Below are positions 53,255 to 61,788 of a stretch of DNA of 64,000 nucleotides, in pieces. The translations under genes were made by a program, and so were the position numbers. A model generated the notes under the pieces. It saw nothing but the letters and a program-made list of their open reading frames with translations, was not told where the DNA came from and ran no database searches. Positions within the stretch are counted from its first letter, which is position 1; each line of letters opens with the position of its first letter. Source of the stretch: Mycobacterium sp. (GTDB lineage Bacteria; Actinomycetota; Actinomycetes; Mycobacteriales; Mycobacteriaceae); NCBI GenBank assembly GCA_003987775.1, contig RXJD01000022.1:62001-126000 (forward strand). The letters run 5' to 3'.

Positions 53255-55810
53255 ATGTCGTTCGTAGTGGCGAGCACAGAGGCAGTGGCAGCAGCAGCAA
53301 CCGACGTATCGCGCATCGGGTCGACGCTGCTTTCGGCGAATGCGGCGGCAGCGTCGGCAACGACCTCGGTGCTGGCCGCGGGCGCCGATGAGATCTCGGC
53401 GGCGCTGGCCGCGCTGTTCTCCGGACACGGACAGGCCTATCAGAGCGCGAGCGCGCGAATGATGGCGCTTCACGACCAGTTCGTGCAGACCCTCGATGCC
53501 AGCGCGACCACATATGCCAGGGCGGAAGCCGCCAACGTCTCGCCGTTGCAGTCGGTGCTGGACGCCGTCAATGCGCCGGTCCAGGGAGCTACCGGGCGGC
53601 CGCTGATCGGCAACGGCACGAACGCCGCCCCGGGGAGCGGGCTCAACGGAGGGGACGGCGGGTGGCTGATCGGCAGCGGTGGGGCCGGCGGGTCCGGCGC
53701 CGCCAACACGAGCCAGAGGGGCGGCAACGGTGGCGCCGCGGGTCTTCTCGGCGCCGGCGGCGCCGCGGGTGCGGGCGCCAACTCTTCGACCGGTGTCGGC
53801 GGAGCCGGAGGTACCGGTGGAGCGGGCGGTTCGTTGTGGGGCAACGGTGGGGCCGGGGGTGCGGGGGGAACGGGGTACCGCGGTTCGGACGGCGGGGCCG
53901 GCGGCGCCGGCGGGGCCGGCGGGTTGTTAGGCAGTGGCGGAGCCGGCGGAACCGGAGGGCAAGGCGGGCTGGGCGGCGCGGGTGGCGTCGGAGGCGCCGG
54001 CGGACTGCTTTCTGGTCTGGTGGGGGGCGGCGGCGGAAACGGCGGCGTCGGCGGATACGGCGCCAACGGTGGTGCCGGTGGGGCCGGCGGCAGCGGTGGG
54101 CTGTTTGCCGCATCCGGGGGTGCGGGCGGCGCCGGCGGATACGGCAGCGGCACGGGCGGGGTCGGTGGCGTCGGCGGAAACGGTGGCCTGGTATTCGGCA
54201 ATGGTGGCGCGGGCGGCCAGGGTGGCGTCGGCCAGACGGGCGACGGCGGCACCGGCGGCGCCGGCGGCAGCGCGGGGCAGCTGTTCTCTAATGGCGGCTC
54301 CGGTGGCGATGGCGGCTTCAGCCTGTTCAGCAACGCTGGGACGGGCGGGGTGGGCGGCAACGCCGGTCTAATCGGCTTCGGTGGAGTCGGTGGTGCCGGT
54401 GGGTACAGCAGCGGTGAATATTTCGGCACCGGAGGGAACGGCGGCACGGGCGGACATGGCGGGCAAGGCGGCCTGGTGTTCGGCAGCGGTGGCGCCGGCG
54501 GAGCCTCGGGCACGGGCGGCTTCGCCGTCGGCGGCGACGGCGGCAACGCGGTACTGATCGGCAACGGCGGCAACGGCGGCAGCGGCGGCAACCTGGGAGC
54601 GGGGGGCGTGGGCGGCGCGCTGCTGGGACTCGACGGCTTCAACGCACCTGTGCCGGACAGCCAATTCCATGCCACCCAGCAACTGGTGCAGAACGCGGTC
54701 AACGTCCCGTCCTATGCGCTGACGGGCCGCCCGCTGATCGGCAACGGTGCGCCCGGGGCCACCGAAATTCATCCCGCGGGCGGGGACGGCGGTTGGCTAC
54801 TCGGTGACGGTGGCGCCGGCGCATCTGCCGGCCACGGCAGCATTCCCAGCGGCGGCGCCGGCGGCAATGCTGGGCTGTTCGGCGCCGGCGGCGCGGGTGG
54901 CGCCGGCATGCCGACGGGCACCGGCGGGGTAGGCGGCTCCGGTGGCGCAGGGGGCTGGATCCTGGGCGACGGCGGGATCGGCGGCATGGGCGGCGGCGGA
55001 TATGCCGGCCCCGGCGGTGCCGGCGGCCGTGGAGGCGGTGGCGGGCTCTTGGGCGCCGGCGGCCGGGGCGGGGTCGGCGGAGCCGGCCTGAGCGCGTTTC
55101 CCGGAGGGGCCGGCGGGGCCGGCGGAACTGGTGGGCTCCTCGGTCCGTTGGCCGGCGGCGGATCCGGCGGCGACGGTGGATATGCCTTCGAGACCGGTGG
55201 GGTGGGGGGCCGCGGCGGCGACGCCGGCCTGTTGGGCGGTTCAGGTGGGGACGGAGGCGCCGGAGGACCGGGTGACAACATGGCCGGCGGCGTAGGAGGC
55301 TCCGGCGGCAGCGCCGGTCTGCTGTTCGGAGACGGCGGCGCCGGCGGTGCCGGTGGGTCAACGCACGGAGCCAGGTTCCAACCAGGTGGTGCCGGTGGAA
55401 GCGGCGGAAGCGGTGCGCAACTGTTCGGCAGCGGCGGCGACGGTGGGGCAGGCGGTAACACCATCACCGGGGCCGGCGGCGCCGGCGGCTTCGGAGGTGC
55501 GTCCGGTCTCATCGGCGGCGGGGGCGCCGGCGGTGCCGGCGGCTACGGCTTTTACGCCACCAGCGGCGGCGGCGGTCAGGGCGGAGTTGGTGGCTCGCTG
55601 GTTGGTTTCGGCGGCGCCGGTGGGGCAGGCGGTACGAGCGATCTGCTGTATGGCTACGGCGGCGCCGGCGGTGCCGGCGGAAACGCCGGGTGGATCGGTG
55701 GCGGTGGCAACGGCGGTAACGCCGGCATCGGCATCATCAACGGCATCGCAGGCGTCGGCGGCGTGGGCGGAAAGCTCATCGGCCAAGACGCACCGGATGG
55801 GTTGCCGTAG
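53255..55810 (+). CDS. PE_PGRS protein with two linker-PGRS modules
   Basis: An 851-residue protein: PE domain ([20 protein letters not shown] ... [20 protein letters not shown]), linker with [14 protein letters not shown] near residue 118, then Gly-Gly-X repeats. Around residue 470-510 a non-repetitive stretch ([20 protein letters not shown]) leads to a second GRPLIGNG (DNA about 54726-54748), after which PGRS repeats continue to the end. The ATG at 53255 follows AAGGGGACAGCAGCG; the in-frame start 14 codons earlier adds no PE residues. Confidence 0.92.
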   Translation: MSFVVASTEAVAAAATDVSRIGSTLLSANAAAASATTSVLAAGADEISAALAALFSGHGQAYQSASARMMALHDQFVQTLDASATTYARAEAANVSPLQSVLDAVNAPVQGATGRPLIGNGTNAAPGSGLNGGDGGWLIGSGGAGGSGAANTSQRGGNGGAAGLLGAGGAAGAGANSSTGVGGAGGTGGAGGSLWGNGGAGGAGGTGYRGSDGGAGGAGGAGGLLGSGGAGGTGGQGGLGGAGGVGGAGGLLSGLVGGGGGNGGVGGYGANGGAGGAGGSGGLFAASGGAGGAGGYGSGTGGVGGVGGNGGLVFGNGGAGGQGGVGQTGDGGTGGAGGSAGQLFSNGGSGGDGGFSLFSNAGTGGVGGNAGLIGFGGVGGAGGYSSGEYFGTGGNGGTGGHGGQGGLVFGSGGAGGASGTGGFAVGGDGGNAVLIGNGGNGGSGGNLGAGGVGGALLGLDGFNAPVPDSQFHATQQLVQNAVNVPSYALTGRPLIGNGAPGATEIHPAGGDGGWLLGDGGAGASAGHGSIPSGGAGGNAGLFGAGGAGGAGMPTGTGGVGGSGGAGGWILGDGGIGGMGGGGYAGPGGAGGRGGGGGLLGAGGRGGVGGAGLSAFPGGAGGAGGTGGLLGPLAGGGSGGDGGYAFETGGVGGRGGDAGLLGGSGGDGGAGGPGDNMAGGVGGSGGSAGLLFGDGGAGGAGGSTHGARFQPGGAGGSGGSGAQLFGSGGDGGAGGNTITGAGGAGGFGGASGLIGGGGAGGAGGYGFYATSGGGGQGGVGGSLVGFGGAGGAGGTSDLLYGYGGAGGAGGNAGWIGGGGNGGNAGIGIINGIAGVGGVGGKLIGQDAPDGLP

Positions 55811-55961
55811 CGAATCCAGCAGTCGGGGTCGGCGGAAAAATCCCCAAAATTGGTGGTTTCATTTTTGGCAAAAGGCGCTACGGTGCTGATATCCATCGCT
55901 GCACAGCGCCGGATAGCAGACACTGGCCGAGTCTGTCGTCGTAGACCGATTGGGAGGTGTC

Positions 55962-56801
55962 ATGTCGTTTGTCAACGCGGCGCCCGACCGCTTGGTGGCA
56001 GCCGCTCGCAATCTTGCGGGTATCGGTTCAACGCTCAGCGCTTCCAATGCAAGTGCCGCGGCGCCGACACTGGCCGTGTCGGCAGCTGCCAGCGATCAGG
56101 TATCGGCCGCGGTCGCCGCGTTCTTCTCCGGACATGCCCGGGGCTATCAGACGCTCAGTGCTCAGGCAGCGAAATTCCACGACCAGTTCGTGCAGGCGCT
56201 CAACGCCGATGCCAACAATTACGCCTCAACCGAGTCCGCCAACGCCTCCCCGCTTCGCCAATTGTTTGATGCAGCACCCGAAACGGCCGCGCCCGGCAGC
56301 GGCGAGACGATCAAGGCGGCTACCGGAGCACCCGCCGGCGCTACCGGCGTTCCGTACGACGGGGGTGTCGTTCGTGGCGGTACTGCGAATCCTCGATCCG
56401 GCAGCGCGGCCCGCCCGGTGGGCGGCGGCTCCGCACCCAGGGGAGTGGGGAATGGCGCGTCGACCGAAGGGGGCACGCCCAGCGGGACATGCGGCAGCGG
56501 CGGTGTGTTGGTCCGCCCCGCGACATTCAGCCCACCCGCGGCCGGCTGGTCCGGCGGTGCTGCCAGAGCCGGTGCGTCCGGCGGACTGCTGAGCCGCCTG
56601 GTCGACGCCGACGGCGGAAACGACCGGTCCGGCAGTGGCAGTGGCAGTGGCAGTGGCGCACGCAACGGCGTCTGGCTCGACGGGATCCGCGGTGCCGGCA
56701 TCAAGGGCTGTGGCAGCGGGCTGCACACCGTCCAACGCGGTCTCGGAGCCGGAGGCAGTGGCGGACTGCTGACCGGCGCCAACGTTGTCGGCGGCGCGTA
56801 A
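55962..56801 (+). CDS. PE-domain protein with short Gly/Ser/Thr-rich tail
   Basis: A 279-residue protein: PE domain to about residue 100 (SFVNAAPDRLVAAARNLAGIG ... YASTESANASPLRQLF), then a low-complexity tail rich in Gly, Ala, Ser and Arg. It contains (SG)n at residues 224-231 but few true Gly-Gly-X repeats. It lacks the GRPLI linker. GGGAGGTGTC precedes the ATG. It follows the PE_PGRS gene and corresponds in place to the PE_PGRS60/61 region of H37Rv. Confidence 0.85.
   Translation: MSFVNAAPDRLVAAARNLAGIGSTLSASNASAAAPTLAVSAAASDQVSAAVAAFFSGHARGYQTLSAQAAKFHDQFVQALNADANNYASTESANASPLRQLFDAAPETAAPGSGETIKAATGAPAGATGVPYDGGVVRGGTANPRSGSAARPVGGGSAPRGVGNGASTEGGTPSGTCGSGGVLVRPATFSPPAAGWSGGAARAGASGGLLSRLVDADGGNDRSGSGSGSGSGARNGVWLDGIRGAGIKGCGSGLHTVQRGLGAGGSGGLLTGANVVGGA
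56631..56657. repeat. Hexanucleotide microsatellite (GGCAGT)4.5 inside the PE gene
   Basis: Four exact copies of GGCAGT plus GGC, coding for Gly-Ser. Gain or loss of units would keep the reading frame. Confidence 0.85.
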
Positions 56802-57875
56802 GAATTAGCTTTCGGCCGGCGCCACGTCATTACCCTTTAATGAAACCGCGGACGCGTCGGCTATATCGGCTTGGGGCATTTAACGCCCACCGCGTTGGAC
56901 TGCTTTGGCCGCCACTTGACGCTTCCCTAAAAGAATGTCAAATTCCTGCTTTCCGCACAGGTGCGCCAAGGTGCCATTGTGCAAATAACCCGGCGACGTT
57001 CCGACAGCAATTTCATAACGGCGCGGAATGCAGGCAAACCACGCGCATCGGAGCGGAAATCGATACGATCCGCTCGGGCGCGCTCGCGACTCGGGACAGA
57101 AAAACGACCACACTGGGCCGATCAGCCTGCCGACGACTCACCCCCGGAGCCATATTTGGCCAGACAGCTTGCGGTGCAACGCATTCCATGCTGCCCGATC
57201 AGCAATGGAAGACGATCGGTGTGATCCCGAACACCAATGACGGTGCATATCCGATGGATGGCGACCGACCCCTCGACGGTCGACCTCCACGGACCTGCCG
57301 ATGCGGTCGACAACACAATCCGAGGTCGCACAGCCAAACTGCGAATGCAGCAGCAACGTACCCGGCTTCGACTACCCGACGCAACATGCAAGTGGGCCAT
57401 TTCACGAAAAAATTTCGACCCGAATCCGCCCGACGGTATGACAAACGCGCAGTCCTATACCCGCGCGTGTGACCTCTGCGCGGAATGCCTACTACGGCAC
57501 TCAACTGGGCGCCGGACACCGTCGTGCTGTACGTGCAAATGCCGCGGAGACAACAGATTTGACGCCTGAGTCAGCGATTGACCTCAGGCCTGCCCGCCTG
57601 ACGGACCGGGAAGGCGGACAGGTCGTATCTGATCGCGGGTCTTGCTGGTGAGCGAGTCAGCAGATCCAGCCGACTCTCAGTGGCTCTTGGGTCCGCCGCC
57701 GGGCGGCTGCCGGGCGAATCGCAAGAACGGGCTAAAGCCTCGGTGGCCTGCCGAATCTGCCTTGAACCGCAACGAAATTCCGCCTGGCTTCGTACCTGCG
57801 GAACCGTGCCGGGGGTGCCGCTCACGCACCCTGCCCTGTCAACGGGGCGACCGGTGATCGCCTAAGCTGCACCCT
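56802..57875. other. 1.07-kb stretch without a supported gene
   Basis: Only short frames rich in Arg and Ala, without ribosome sites, domains or consistent third-position GC, are open here. Composition is less GC-rich than the flanks. It could be an eroded gene or a long regulatory region before the Rv3651-like gene. No tRNA or repeat was recognised. Confidence 0.6.
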
Positions 57876-58907
57876 ATGGGCCACGACTGGCTGCTCGTGG
57901 AGACGCTAGGGGACGAACCTGCCGTCGTCGCTCAGGGACGGCAACTCAAGAACCTGGTTCCGATCACCAGCTTCCTGCGCCGCAGCCCGAACTTGTCGGC
58001 CGTTAAGACGGCGATCGCCGAATCGGTGCAGACCGGCCAGGCACTGACCAGCATCACTCCCAAGAGCGACCGCGTCATCCGCACCGAACCGGTGATGATG
58101 TCGGACGGCCGCATGCATGGTGTGCATGTGTGGACCGGACCGATCGACGAGGAGCCGCCTGAGCGACCCGTGGTGGGTCCGCTGAAGTGGGACCTGACCT
58201 GCGGGGTGGCGACCGACACACCGGAGTCGCTGGCCAACAGCGGCAAGAATGCCGAGGCCGAGGTGACGTACGGCAGAGCCTTCGCCGAGGACCTGCCGTC
58301 ACGGGAACTCAACCCGAACGAAACCAAAGTCCTGGCCATGGCGGTAAGGGCGGAGCCGGGCCAAACACTGTGCAGCACATGGGACCTGACCGATTGGCAA
58401 GGCAATCCCATCCGGATCGGCTTCGCCGCCCGCAGCGCGCTGGAGCCAGGAGCGGACGGACGCGACCACCTGGTGGCCCGCGCCATGAACTGGCGTGCCG
58501 AACGCAAAGGCCCAGCGGTGGTCGCCGACGACCTGGCACAGCGGATCCTCAACGGCCTCGCGCAGGCCGGCGTGCACCGCGCGCTCGTCGACCTCAAGAA
58601 CTGGACCCTGTTGAAGTGGCTGGACGAGCCGTGCTCGTTCTACGACTGGCGCGGCAACGAGGGCAGGCAGCGCGTCCACCCCGATGACGAAGCCGTGTTG
58701 CATTCCATGACAGAAGAATTCACCGACGGAGCGACCAGTCGGGTGTTGCGGTTGCCGGGTAACGACAGCGAGTGGGTGCCGGTGCACGTCACCGTCAACC
58801 GGGTGGAGCTGGAACCCGAGACCTTCGCCGGCTTGATCTCGCTGCGTTTGCCGACTGACGAAGAGGTGGCCGCCGCAGGATTTTCGACGAGGAAGACCGC
58901 CGAGTAG
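57876..58907 (+). CDS. Rv3651-like protein (PAS/GAF-type sensor fold)
   Basis: A 343-residue protein, start ATG (MGHDWLLVETLGDEPAVV), close to the 345 residues of Rv3651 as recalled. The crystal structure of that protein, as I recall it, shows tandem PAS/GAF-like sensory domains without an output domain. Here three mixed regions are visible: VMMSDGRMHGVHVWTGP, AVRAEPGQTLCSTWDLTDWQGN, and CSFYDWRGNEGRQRVHPDDEAVL. Ligand and role are unknown. It is convergent with, and by the longest reading overlaps, the tad gene at 58795. Confidence 0.85.
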   Translation: MGHDWLLVETLGDEPAVVAQGRQLKNLVPITSFLRRSPNLSAVKTAIAESVQTGQALTSITPKSDRVIRTEPVMMSDGRMHGVHVWTGPIDEEPPERPVVGPLKWDLTCGVATDTPESLANSGKNAEAEVTYGRAFAEDLPSRELNPNETKVLAMAVRAEPGQTLCSTWDLTDWQGNPIRIGFAARSALEPGADGRDHLVARAMNWRAERKGPAVVADDLAQRILNGLAQAGVHRALVDLKNWTLLKWLDEPCSFYDWRGNEGRQRVHPDDEAVLHSMTEEFTDGATSRVLRLPGNDSEWVPVHVTVNRVELEPETFAGLISLRLPTDEEVAAAGFSTRKTAE

Positions 58908-59316
58908 CTCGGCGCACCCGCGGACCGCTGCCCGGCAGTACCAGAAACGAACGACCGGTGCTGCCAACCGGTCCCGCCCGCGCGCCTGCCCGGGCGACCC
59001 CGAACGTGACGTCGATCTCCGCGGTGACGATGAGGTCCAGCCCATCCACCTCGCACCCGGCGCCGACTACCTTCATTTCGCGCATCACGGCCCTTGCTCG
59101 CGCACAGGCCACCGAAACACCCTGCGGCAGCGCTGCGGCCCCGGCGAGGGCACCGAGATCTGCCGCCGCCTGAGCACGGTGGCGCGCCACCACCACCGAA
59201 CCCACATAGACCCCTGCCGCCGTGATGAACAGCAGTACGGCGACCATCGCCACCCCGACCAGCGTGGCCGAGCCGCGATCATCGCGGTTCCTCGGCCGAC
59301 ACCGCTCGAGCGGCAA
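58795..59316 (-). CDS. TadE/TadG-like pilus protein (Rv3654c-like)
   Basis: A minor pilin-like protein: DRGSATLVGVAMVAVLLFITAAGVYVGSVVVARHRAQAAADLGAL is the usual charged start, membrane helix and coiled helix, followed by a Cys-bearing domain. Start is uncertain (TTG at 59316 or ATG at 59247). The family normally ends soon after the ARAGP residues; here the frame runs on about 65 residues to 58795, overlapping the convergent gene by 113 bases. It overlaps the Rv3655c-like gene by 38 bases if the TTG is used. Confidence 0.7.
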   Translation of the reverse strand: MPLERCRPRNRDDRGSATLVGVAMVAVLLFITAAGVYVGSVVVARHRAQAAADLGALAGAAALPQGVSVACARARAVMREMKVVGAGCEVDGLDLIVTAEIDVTFGVARAGARAGPVGSTGRSFLVLPGSGPRVRRATRRSSSSKILRRPPLRQSANAARSSRRRSRVPAPPG

Positions 59317-59566
59317 TGTCGATGGCCGGCAAGAGCTTTGAGCGTGCGACGACGGTGGCGACCAGATAGCCGCCGTCACGACGCAGCCGCACCTGCGCGC
59401 CCGGCGGAGCGATCCGCCGCGCCACTTCGAGCGCGTTGTCGTGGTCGCCGCGCGCCGCCAACCGGGCCGCTTCGCGTGCCGCGTCGACGCAGCGCACCTG
59501 CATCGACACGGCCGTGATCCCGGCCAGGCACAGCACCAGCACCACCACCAGAGCGGCGATCGCCAA
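59279..59566 (-). CDS. TadE-like pilus protein (Rv3655c-like)
   Basis: A 95-residue protein from the TTG at 59566: hydrophobic AIAALVVVLVLCLAGITAVSM, then VRCVDAAREAARLAARGD and a small beta-rich domain. In-frame codons immediately upstream (59567-59599) still code DSAGASTVEAA, the normal pilin-like lead with a Glu, yet no ATG, GTG or TTG occurs there. The real start may be a rare codon, or the TTG. It sits between the truncated pilin gene and the Rv3654c-like gene. Confidence 0.75.
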   Translation of the reverse strand: MAIAALVVVLVLCLAGITAVSMQVRCVDAAREAARLAARGDHDNALEVARRIAPPGAQVRLRRDGGYLVATVVARSKLLPAIDIAARAVSAEEPR

Positions 59567-59601
59567 GGCCGCCTCGACGGTGCTCGCGCCCGCACTGTCG
59601 G

Positions 59602-59739
59602 CTAGACCTTGGTGCTGAGTGCACGACCGATGATGTGGTTGAGTGCGGACACCACCGAGTCCCCCGTCACGACGGTGTACAGGATCGCGCCAAAGGCCGC
59701 TGCCGCGATGGTGCCGATTGCGTACGCGATTATCGCGCT
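59602..59739 (-). pseudogene. Flp pilin gene (Rv3656c-like), 5' end lost
   Basis: The minus-strand frame ending at 59602 codes for YAIGTIAAAAFGAILYTVVT and then GDSVVSALNHIIGRALSTKV, the C-terminal two thirds of a Flp-type pilin (DUF4244). Just before the Tyr the usual TVE is replaced by IIA and a TAA lies four codons earlier, so there is no start. The break is at about 59725-59740, where unrelated mobile-element sequence begins. The 5' part and the rest of the tad operon should lie on the far side of the element. Confidence 0.82.
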
Positions 59740-59754
59740 TTACACCCGAAGGCG

Positions 59755-60009
59755 TTAAGACCTTTCGCGATCCCGACGTGCAGCCTCGTATCGAGCGGCC
59801 AGATCGAGAAGTGGACGCACGGCTGCGCGGGCTGTGTCGCCCAGGTCGTAACCGGTGATTAGTTCGCCACCACCCATTCCTCGCGTGTAGTCGACTGTCC
59901 AGCCCTGTGGGTCGGGCTCGAACGTGATGCCGAACCCCTCTTGCTCGCCCAGCGCGATGATCTCGCCGACAGCCTGCAAGGTGTCGTCATCGAACGGATG
60001 ACCCGGCAT
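59755..60009 (-). CDS. Small hypothetical protein at the element edge
   Basis: An 84-residue acidic protein (HPFDDDTLQAVGEIIALGEQ ... GWTVDYTRGMGGGELITGYDLGDTARAAVRPLLDLAARYEAARRD). It is predicted to be mixed alpha/beta; no family was recognised. It lies two bases after the next gene upstream on the minus strand, so the two are a pair. They are the only minus-strand genes of the element in view. Confidence 0.6.
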   Translation of the reverse strand: MPGHPFDDDTLQAVGEIIALGEQEGFGITFEPDPQGWTVDYTRGMGGGELITGYDLGDTARAAVRPLLDLAARYEAARRDRERS

Positions 60010-60011
60010 GG

Positions 60012-60239
60012 TCAGTCGCGCTTTGCGGCTTCGAAGGCCCGAATCGCCCTCAACAGCAATTCGATGCCCGGCTCGTTGTAGTTGGCGATGGCGAACCGGT
60101 ACAACTCCTTTGTCTTGGTGACCAGATCCCAGTCGTCGTCGGTGCGGTCAGCCGTCTTGCTCCAGTCGTCGTACTCGCGGAGCAATTCGTCAATGGTGGG
60201 CGGGCTGACTTCGAGCCCGAGGTCGGTGGAGGATGCCAT
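60012..60239 (-). CDS. Small helical hypothetical protein
   Basis: A 75-residue, mostly helical acidic protein (TIDELLREYDDWSKTADRTD ... LYRFAIANYNEPGIELLLRAIRAFEAAKRD). No family recognised. It starts at ATG 60239 and reads away from the rightward genes, leaving a 246-base divergent control region. Position suggests an early, immunity or control gene, but this is a guess. Confidence 0.6.
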   Translation of the reverse strand: MASSTDLGLEVSPPTIDELLREYDDWSKTADRTDDDWDLVTKTKELYRFAIANYNEPGIELLLRAIRAFEAAKRD

Positions 60240-60319
60240 GCACCGAGACTAGCCAGTCCCCCCGACATCCACCGCTGACACGCGAGGCGACACGCCAGCT
60301 ACACGCGCAACACCCAAAC

Positions 60320-60396
60320 TTGACGCTTGTCGACTAATTCGTGTATCCGGTGCGACCAGCGGTTTGTTACTCCTGTGACATTGCGTGTGCTACGCT
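60320..60396 (+). promoter_or_regulatory. Promoter region of the element's rightward genes
   Basis: Two candidates: TTGACG (60320) with TATCCG (60344), spacing 18; and TACGCT (60391-60396) preceded by TGC, an extended -10, with TTGTTA upstream at a long distance. The second lies just before the hairpin leader and is the better fit for its start. Confidence 0.5.
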
Positions 60397-60402
60397 CGCT
60401 TT

Positions 60403-60469
60403 AGCTGCGAGGTGTACTCACCCGCGGCTTTTTTGTTGCCCTCAGCTAATTCCGGCTGGGGGCTTTCTT
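60403..60469 (+). terminator. Leader with two successive terminator hairpins
   Basis: Hairpin 1 (60403-60429) has arms AGCTGCGAGGTG and CACCCGCGGCT with a TACT loop and is followed by TTTTTTG. Hairpin 2 (60438-60463) pairs GCCCTCAGC with GCTGGGGGC and is followed by TTTCTT. Both lie between the promoter and the first rightward gene, 17 bases before its Shine-Dalgarno and start. This suggests attenuation or antitermination. Confidence 0.7.
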
Positions 60470-60485
60470 CGTATCTGGAGGAAGT

Positions 60486-60776
60486 ATGACCAACGTCAAC
60501 GTGTCCGGCGCCCCACGCTTCGAAGCGACTCTCGGTCGCCTGCGGCCCTTGATGCGCAACCAACCCGATACGCCATTCCAACAGTTGGGGTGGGGGTGGC
60601 TGCAAGTCGACAGTGGTATCGGCGATGACGAAGGTGGTCCGCCCCCCTGCCCCGAATGTGGCGAGGCACCAGCAACGTCGCTGCATCACTACTGGGACAA
60701 CGTAGACACCGACGACTGTCACAGCGTCGATCTCTATTGGTGCATCGAAAAGCACATGTGGGGCAAATTCGATTAG
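60486..60776 (+). CDS. Small CxxC protein, first rightward gene of the element
   Basis: A 96-residue protein, preceded by CTGGAGGAAGT. It has CPEC at residues 57-60 and a lone His/Cys-rich end (LHHYWDNVDTDDCHSVDLYWCIEKHMWG), so a zinc-binding mini-domain is likely. No family recognised. Translation begins directly after the double-hairpin leader. Confidence 0.65.
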   Translation: MTNVNVSGAPRFEATLGRLRPLMRNQPDTPFQQLGWGWLQVDSGIGDDEGGPPPCPECGEAPATSLHHYWDNVDTDDCHSVDLYWCIEKHMWGKFD

Positions 60777-60780
60777 CGGC

Positions 60781-60827
60781 GAGGCCCGTCTCATGCAGCC
60801 CTAATCTGGTTGTGTGGGACGGGCCTC
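60781..60827. repeat. Long-loop hairpin after the first rightward gene
   Basis: GAGGCCCGTC (60781-60790) pairs exactly with GACGGGCCTC (60818-60827) across 27 bases. It lies five bases after the stop. A role as terminator or mRNA-processing signal is possible; no T tract follows. Confidence 0.55.
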
Positions 60828-60942
60828 TCAAACTCCCGCCAATTACGCATATCCGCACGTCAAACTGCTGACAATTCCAGCAGGAGTTTGGTCGTGATGC
60901 AATGTCGTCGTTGTAATTCAGCAGCGATGAAAAGGAATGCAG

Positions 60943-61158
60943 ATGGCATGGCCAAAACGAGATGACCCGAATTATCAGGAAAAGGTAGACGCCTACAACC
61001 GGCGTCGGAGAGCGAGGCGCGAAAACCCGGAATACAAGGCGAAAGAAAGCGCACGTCAGAAAGCCTCGAAAGCGCGGCGTAAGAGAAAGCTCGAAAGCGA
61101 CAGGAAGAAGGCCGAGGCTATCGCACGAAGGACGCGGAGAAGTAATGGCGTCGCATAA
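60943..61158 (+). CDS. Very basic coiled-coil mini-protein
   Basis: A 71-residue protein, 40% Lys/Arg, with long helical runs (NRRRRARRENPEYKAKESAR, KARRKRKLESDRKKAEAIAR). AAAGGA is six bases before the ATG. It may bind nucleic acid. It overlaps the HNH gene by 14 bases. Sequences of this type commonly accompany HNH genes in actinophages. Confidence 0.6.
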   Translation: MAWPKRDDPNYQEKVDAYNRRRRARRENPEYKAKESARQKASKARRKRKLESDRKKAEAIARRTRRSNGVA

Positions 61159-61642
61159 GGACTGCGATCATGCGAGCAACAGCGGAGCGCGTCATGCGTG
61201 CCGCATGGCGCAGAACGGGGAATACCGGGAGCGCAGAAGCGAGTGGCACCGCAAGTACAACGCTCAACCCGTACGCCGTGAACGTAGACGCGTGCGGGCC
61301 GCACGTCCAAAGCGCCGCGAACGCAAACGTATGTACTACGCCACCTGGACGCCCGAGCAATACGCGAAGCATGTTGCCCGCAACCTCAAACGCCGACATC
61401 TCATGGCCGATACCGCAGTCGAGCCAATCTTCAATGAAGAGATTTTCGAGCGGGACAAATGGGTCTGTCAATTGTGCTTCGAAGACGTTGACCCGCTGTT
61501 GTTCTACCCGCATCCAGAAAGCGCGTCCCTCGACCACATAACGCCTTTATCGCTCGGGGGAACGCACACCGAGGACAACGTCCAACTGGCCCACTTTCGC
61601 TGCAATTGTTCAAAGGGCAATCGGTACGAGGTCGCGCTATGA
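61145..61642 (+). CDS. HNH endonuclease
   Basis: A 165-residue protein: a basic N-terminal half, then an HNH nuclease module with two Cys pairs (CQLCFEDVD and CNCSKGN), the catalytic core SLDHITPLSLGGTHTEDNVQL (Asp-His, then Asn) and AHFRCN. HNH enzymes in phages act in packaging, homing or defence. The stop overlaps the next ATG (ATGA). Confidence 0.85.
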   Translation: MASHKDCDHASNSGARHACRMAQNGEYRERRSEWHRKYNAQPVRRERRRVRAARPKRRERKRMYYATWTPEQYAKHVARNLKRRHLMADTAVEPIFNEEIFERDKWVCQLCFEDVDPLLFYPHPESASLDHITPLSLGGTHTEDNVQLAHFRCNCSKGNRYEVAL

Positions 61643-61788
61643 CCGGGCAGACAGGTCGTGTGGTCAATCGGAAACAGCCGCACGACAAGAAGCCCAAGGA
61701 CGCGAGCATTCCGCAGCCGGACCACACCGAGAAAGACGCGGTGCTTCAGCGCCTCAAAGAAAGGACCTCCGATGACCGACCGCGATGA
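61639..61788 (+). CDS. 49-residue hydrophilic protein
   Basis: Starts inside the HNH stop codon (ATGA) and overlaps the next gene by 17 bases. It is Lys/Asp/Pro-rich with no structure seen (NRKQPHDKKPKDASIPQPDH). Its coding status rests on the overlaps alone. Confidence 0.5.
   Translation: MTGQTGRVVNRKQPHDKKPKDASIPQPDHTEKDAVLQRLKERTSDDRPR

Noticed and set aside
53470..55512. Proline-rich minus-strand frames opposite the large PE_PGRS gene
   Set aside because: Reverse reading of PGRS repeats; start sites and domains are absent.
56489..57472. 327-codon plus-strand frame overlapping the PE gene and the empty region
   Set aside because: Begins inside the PE gene in another frame, has no ribosome site, and its sequence is Arg/Cys-rich nonsense.
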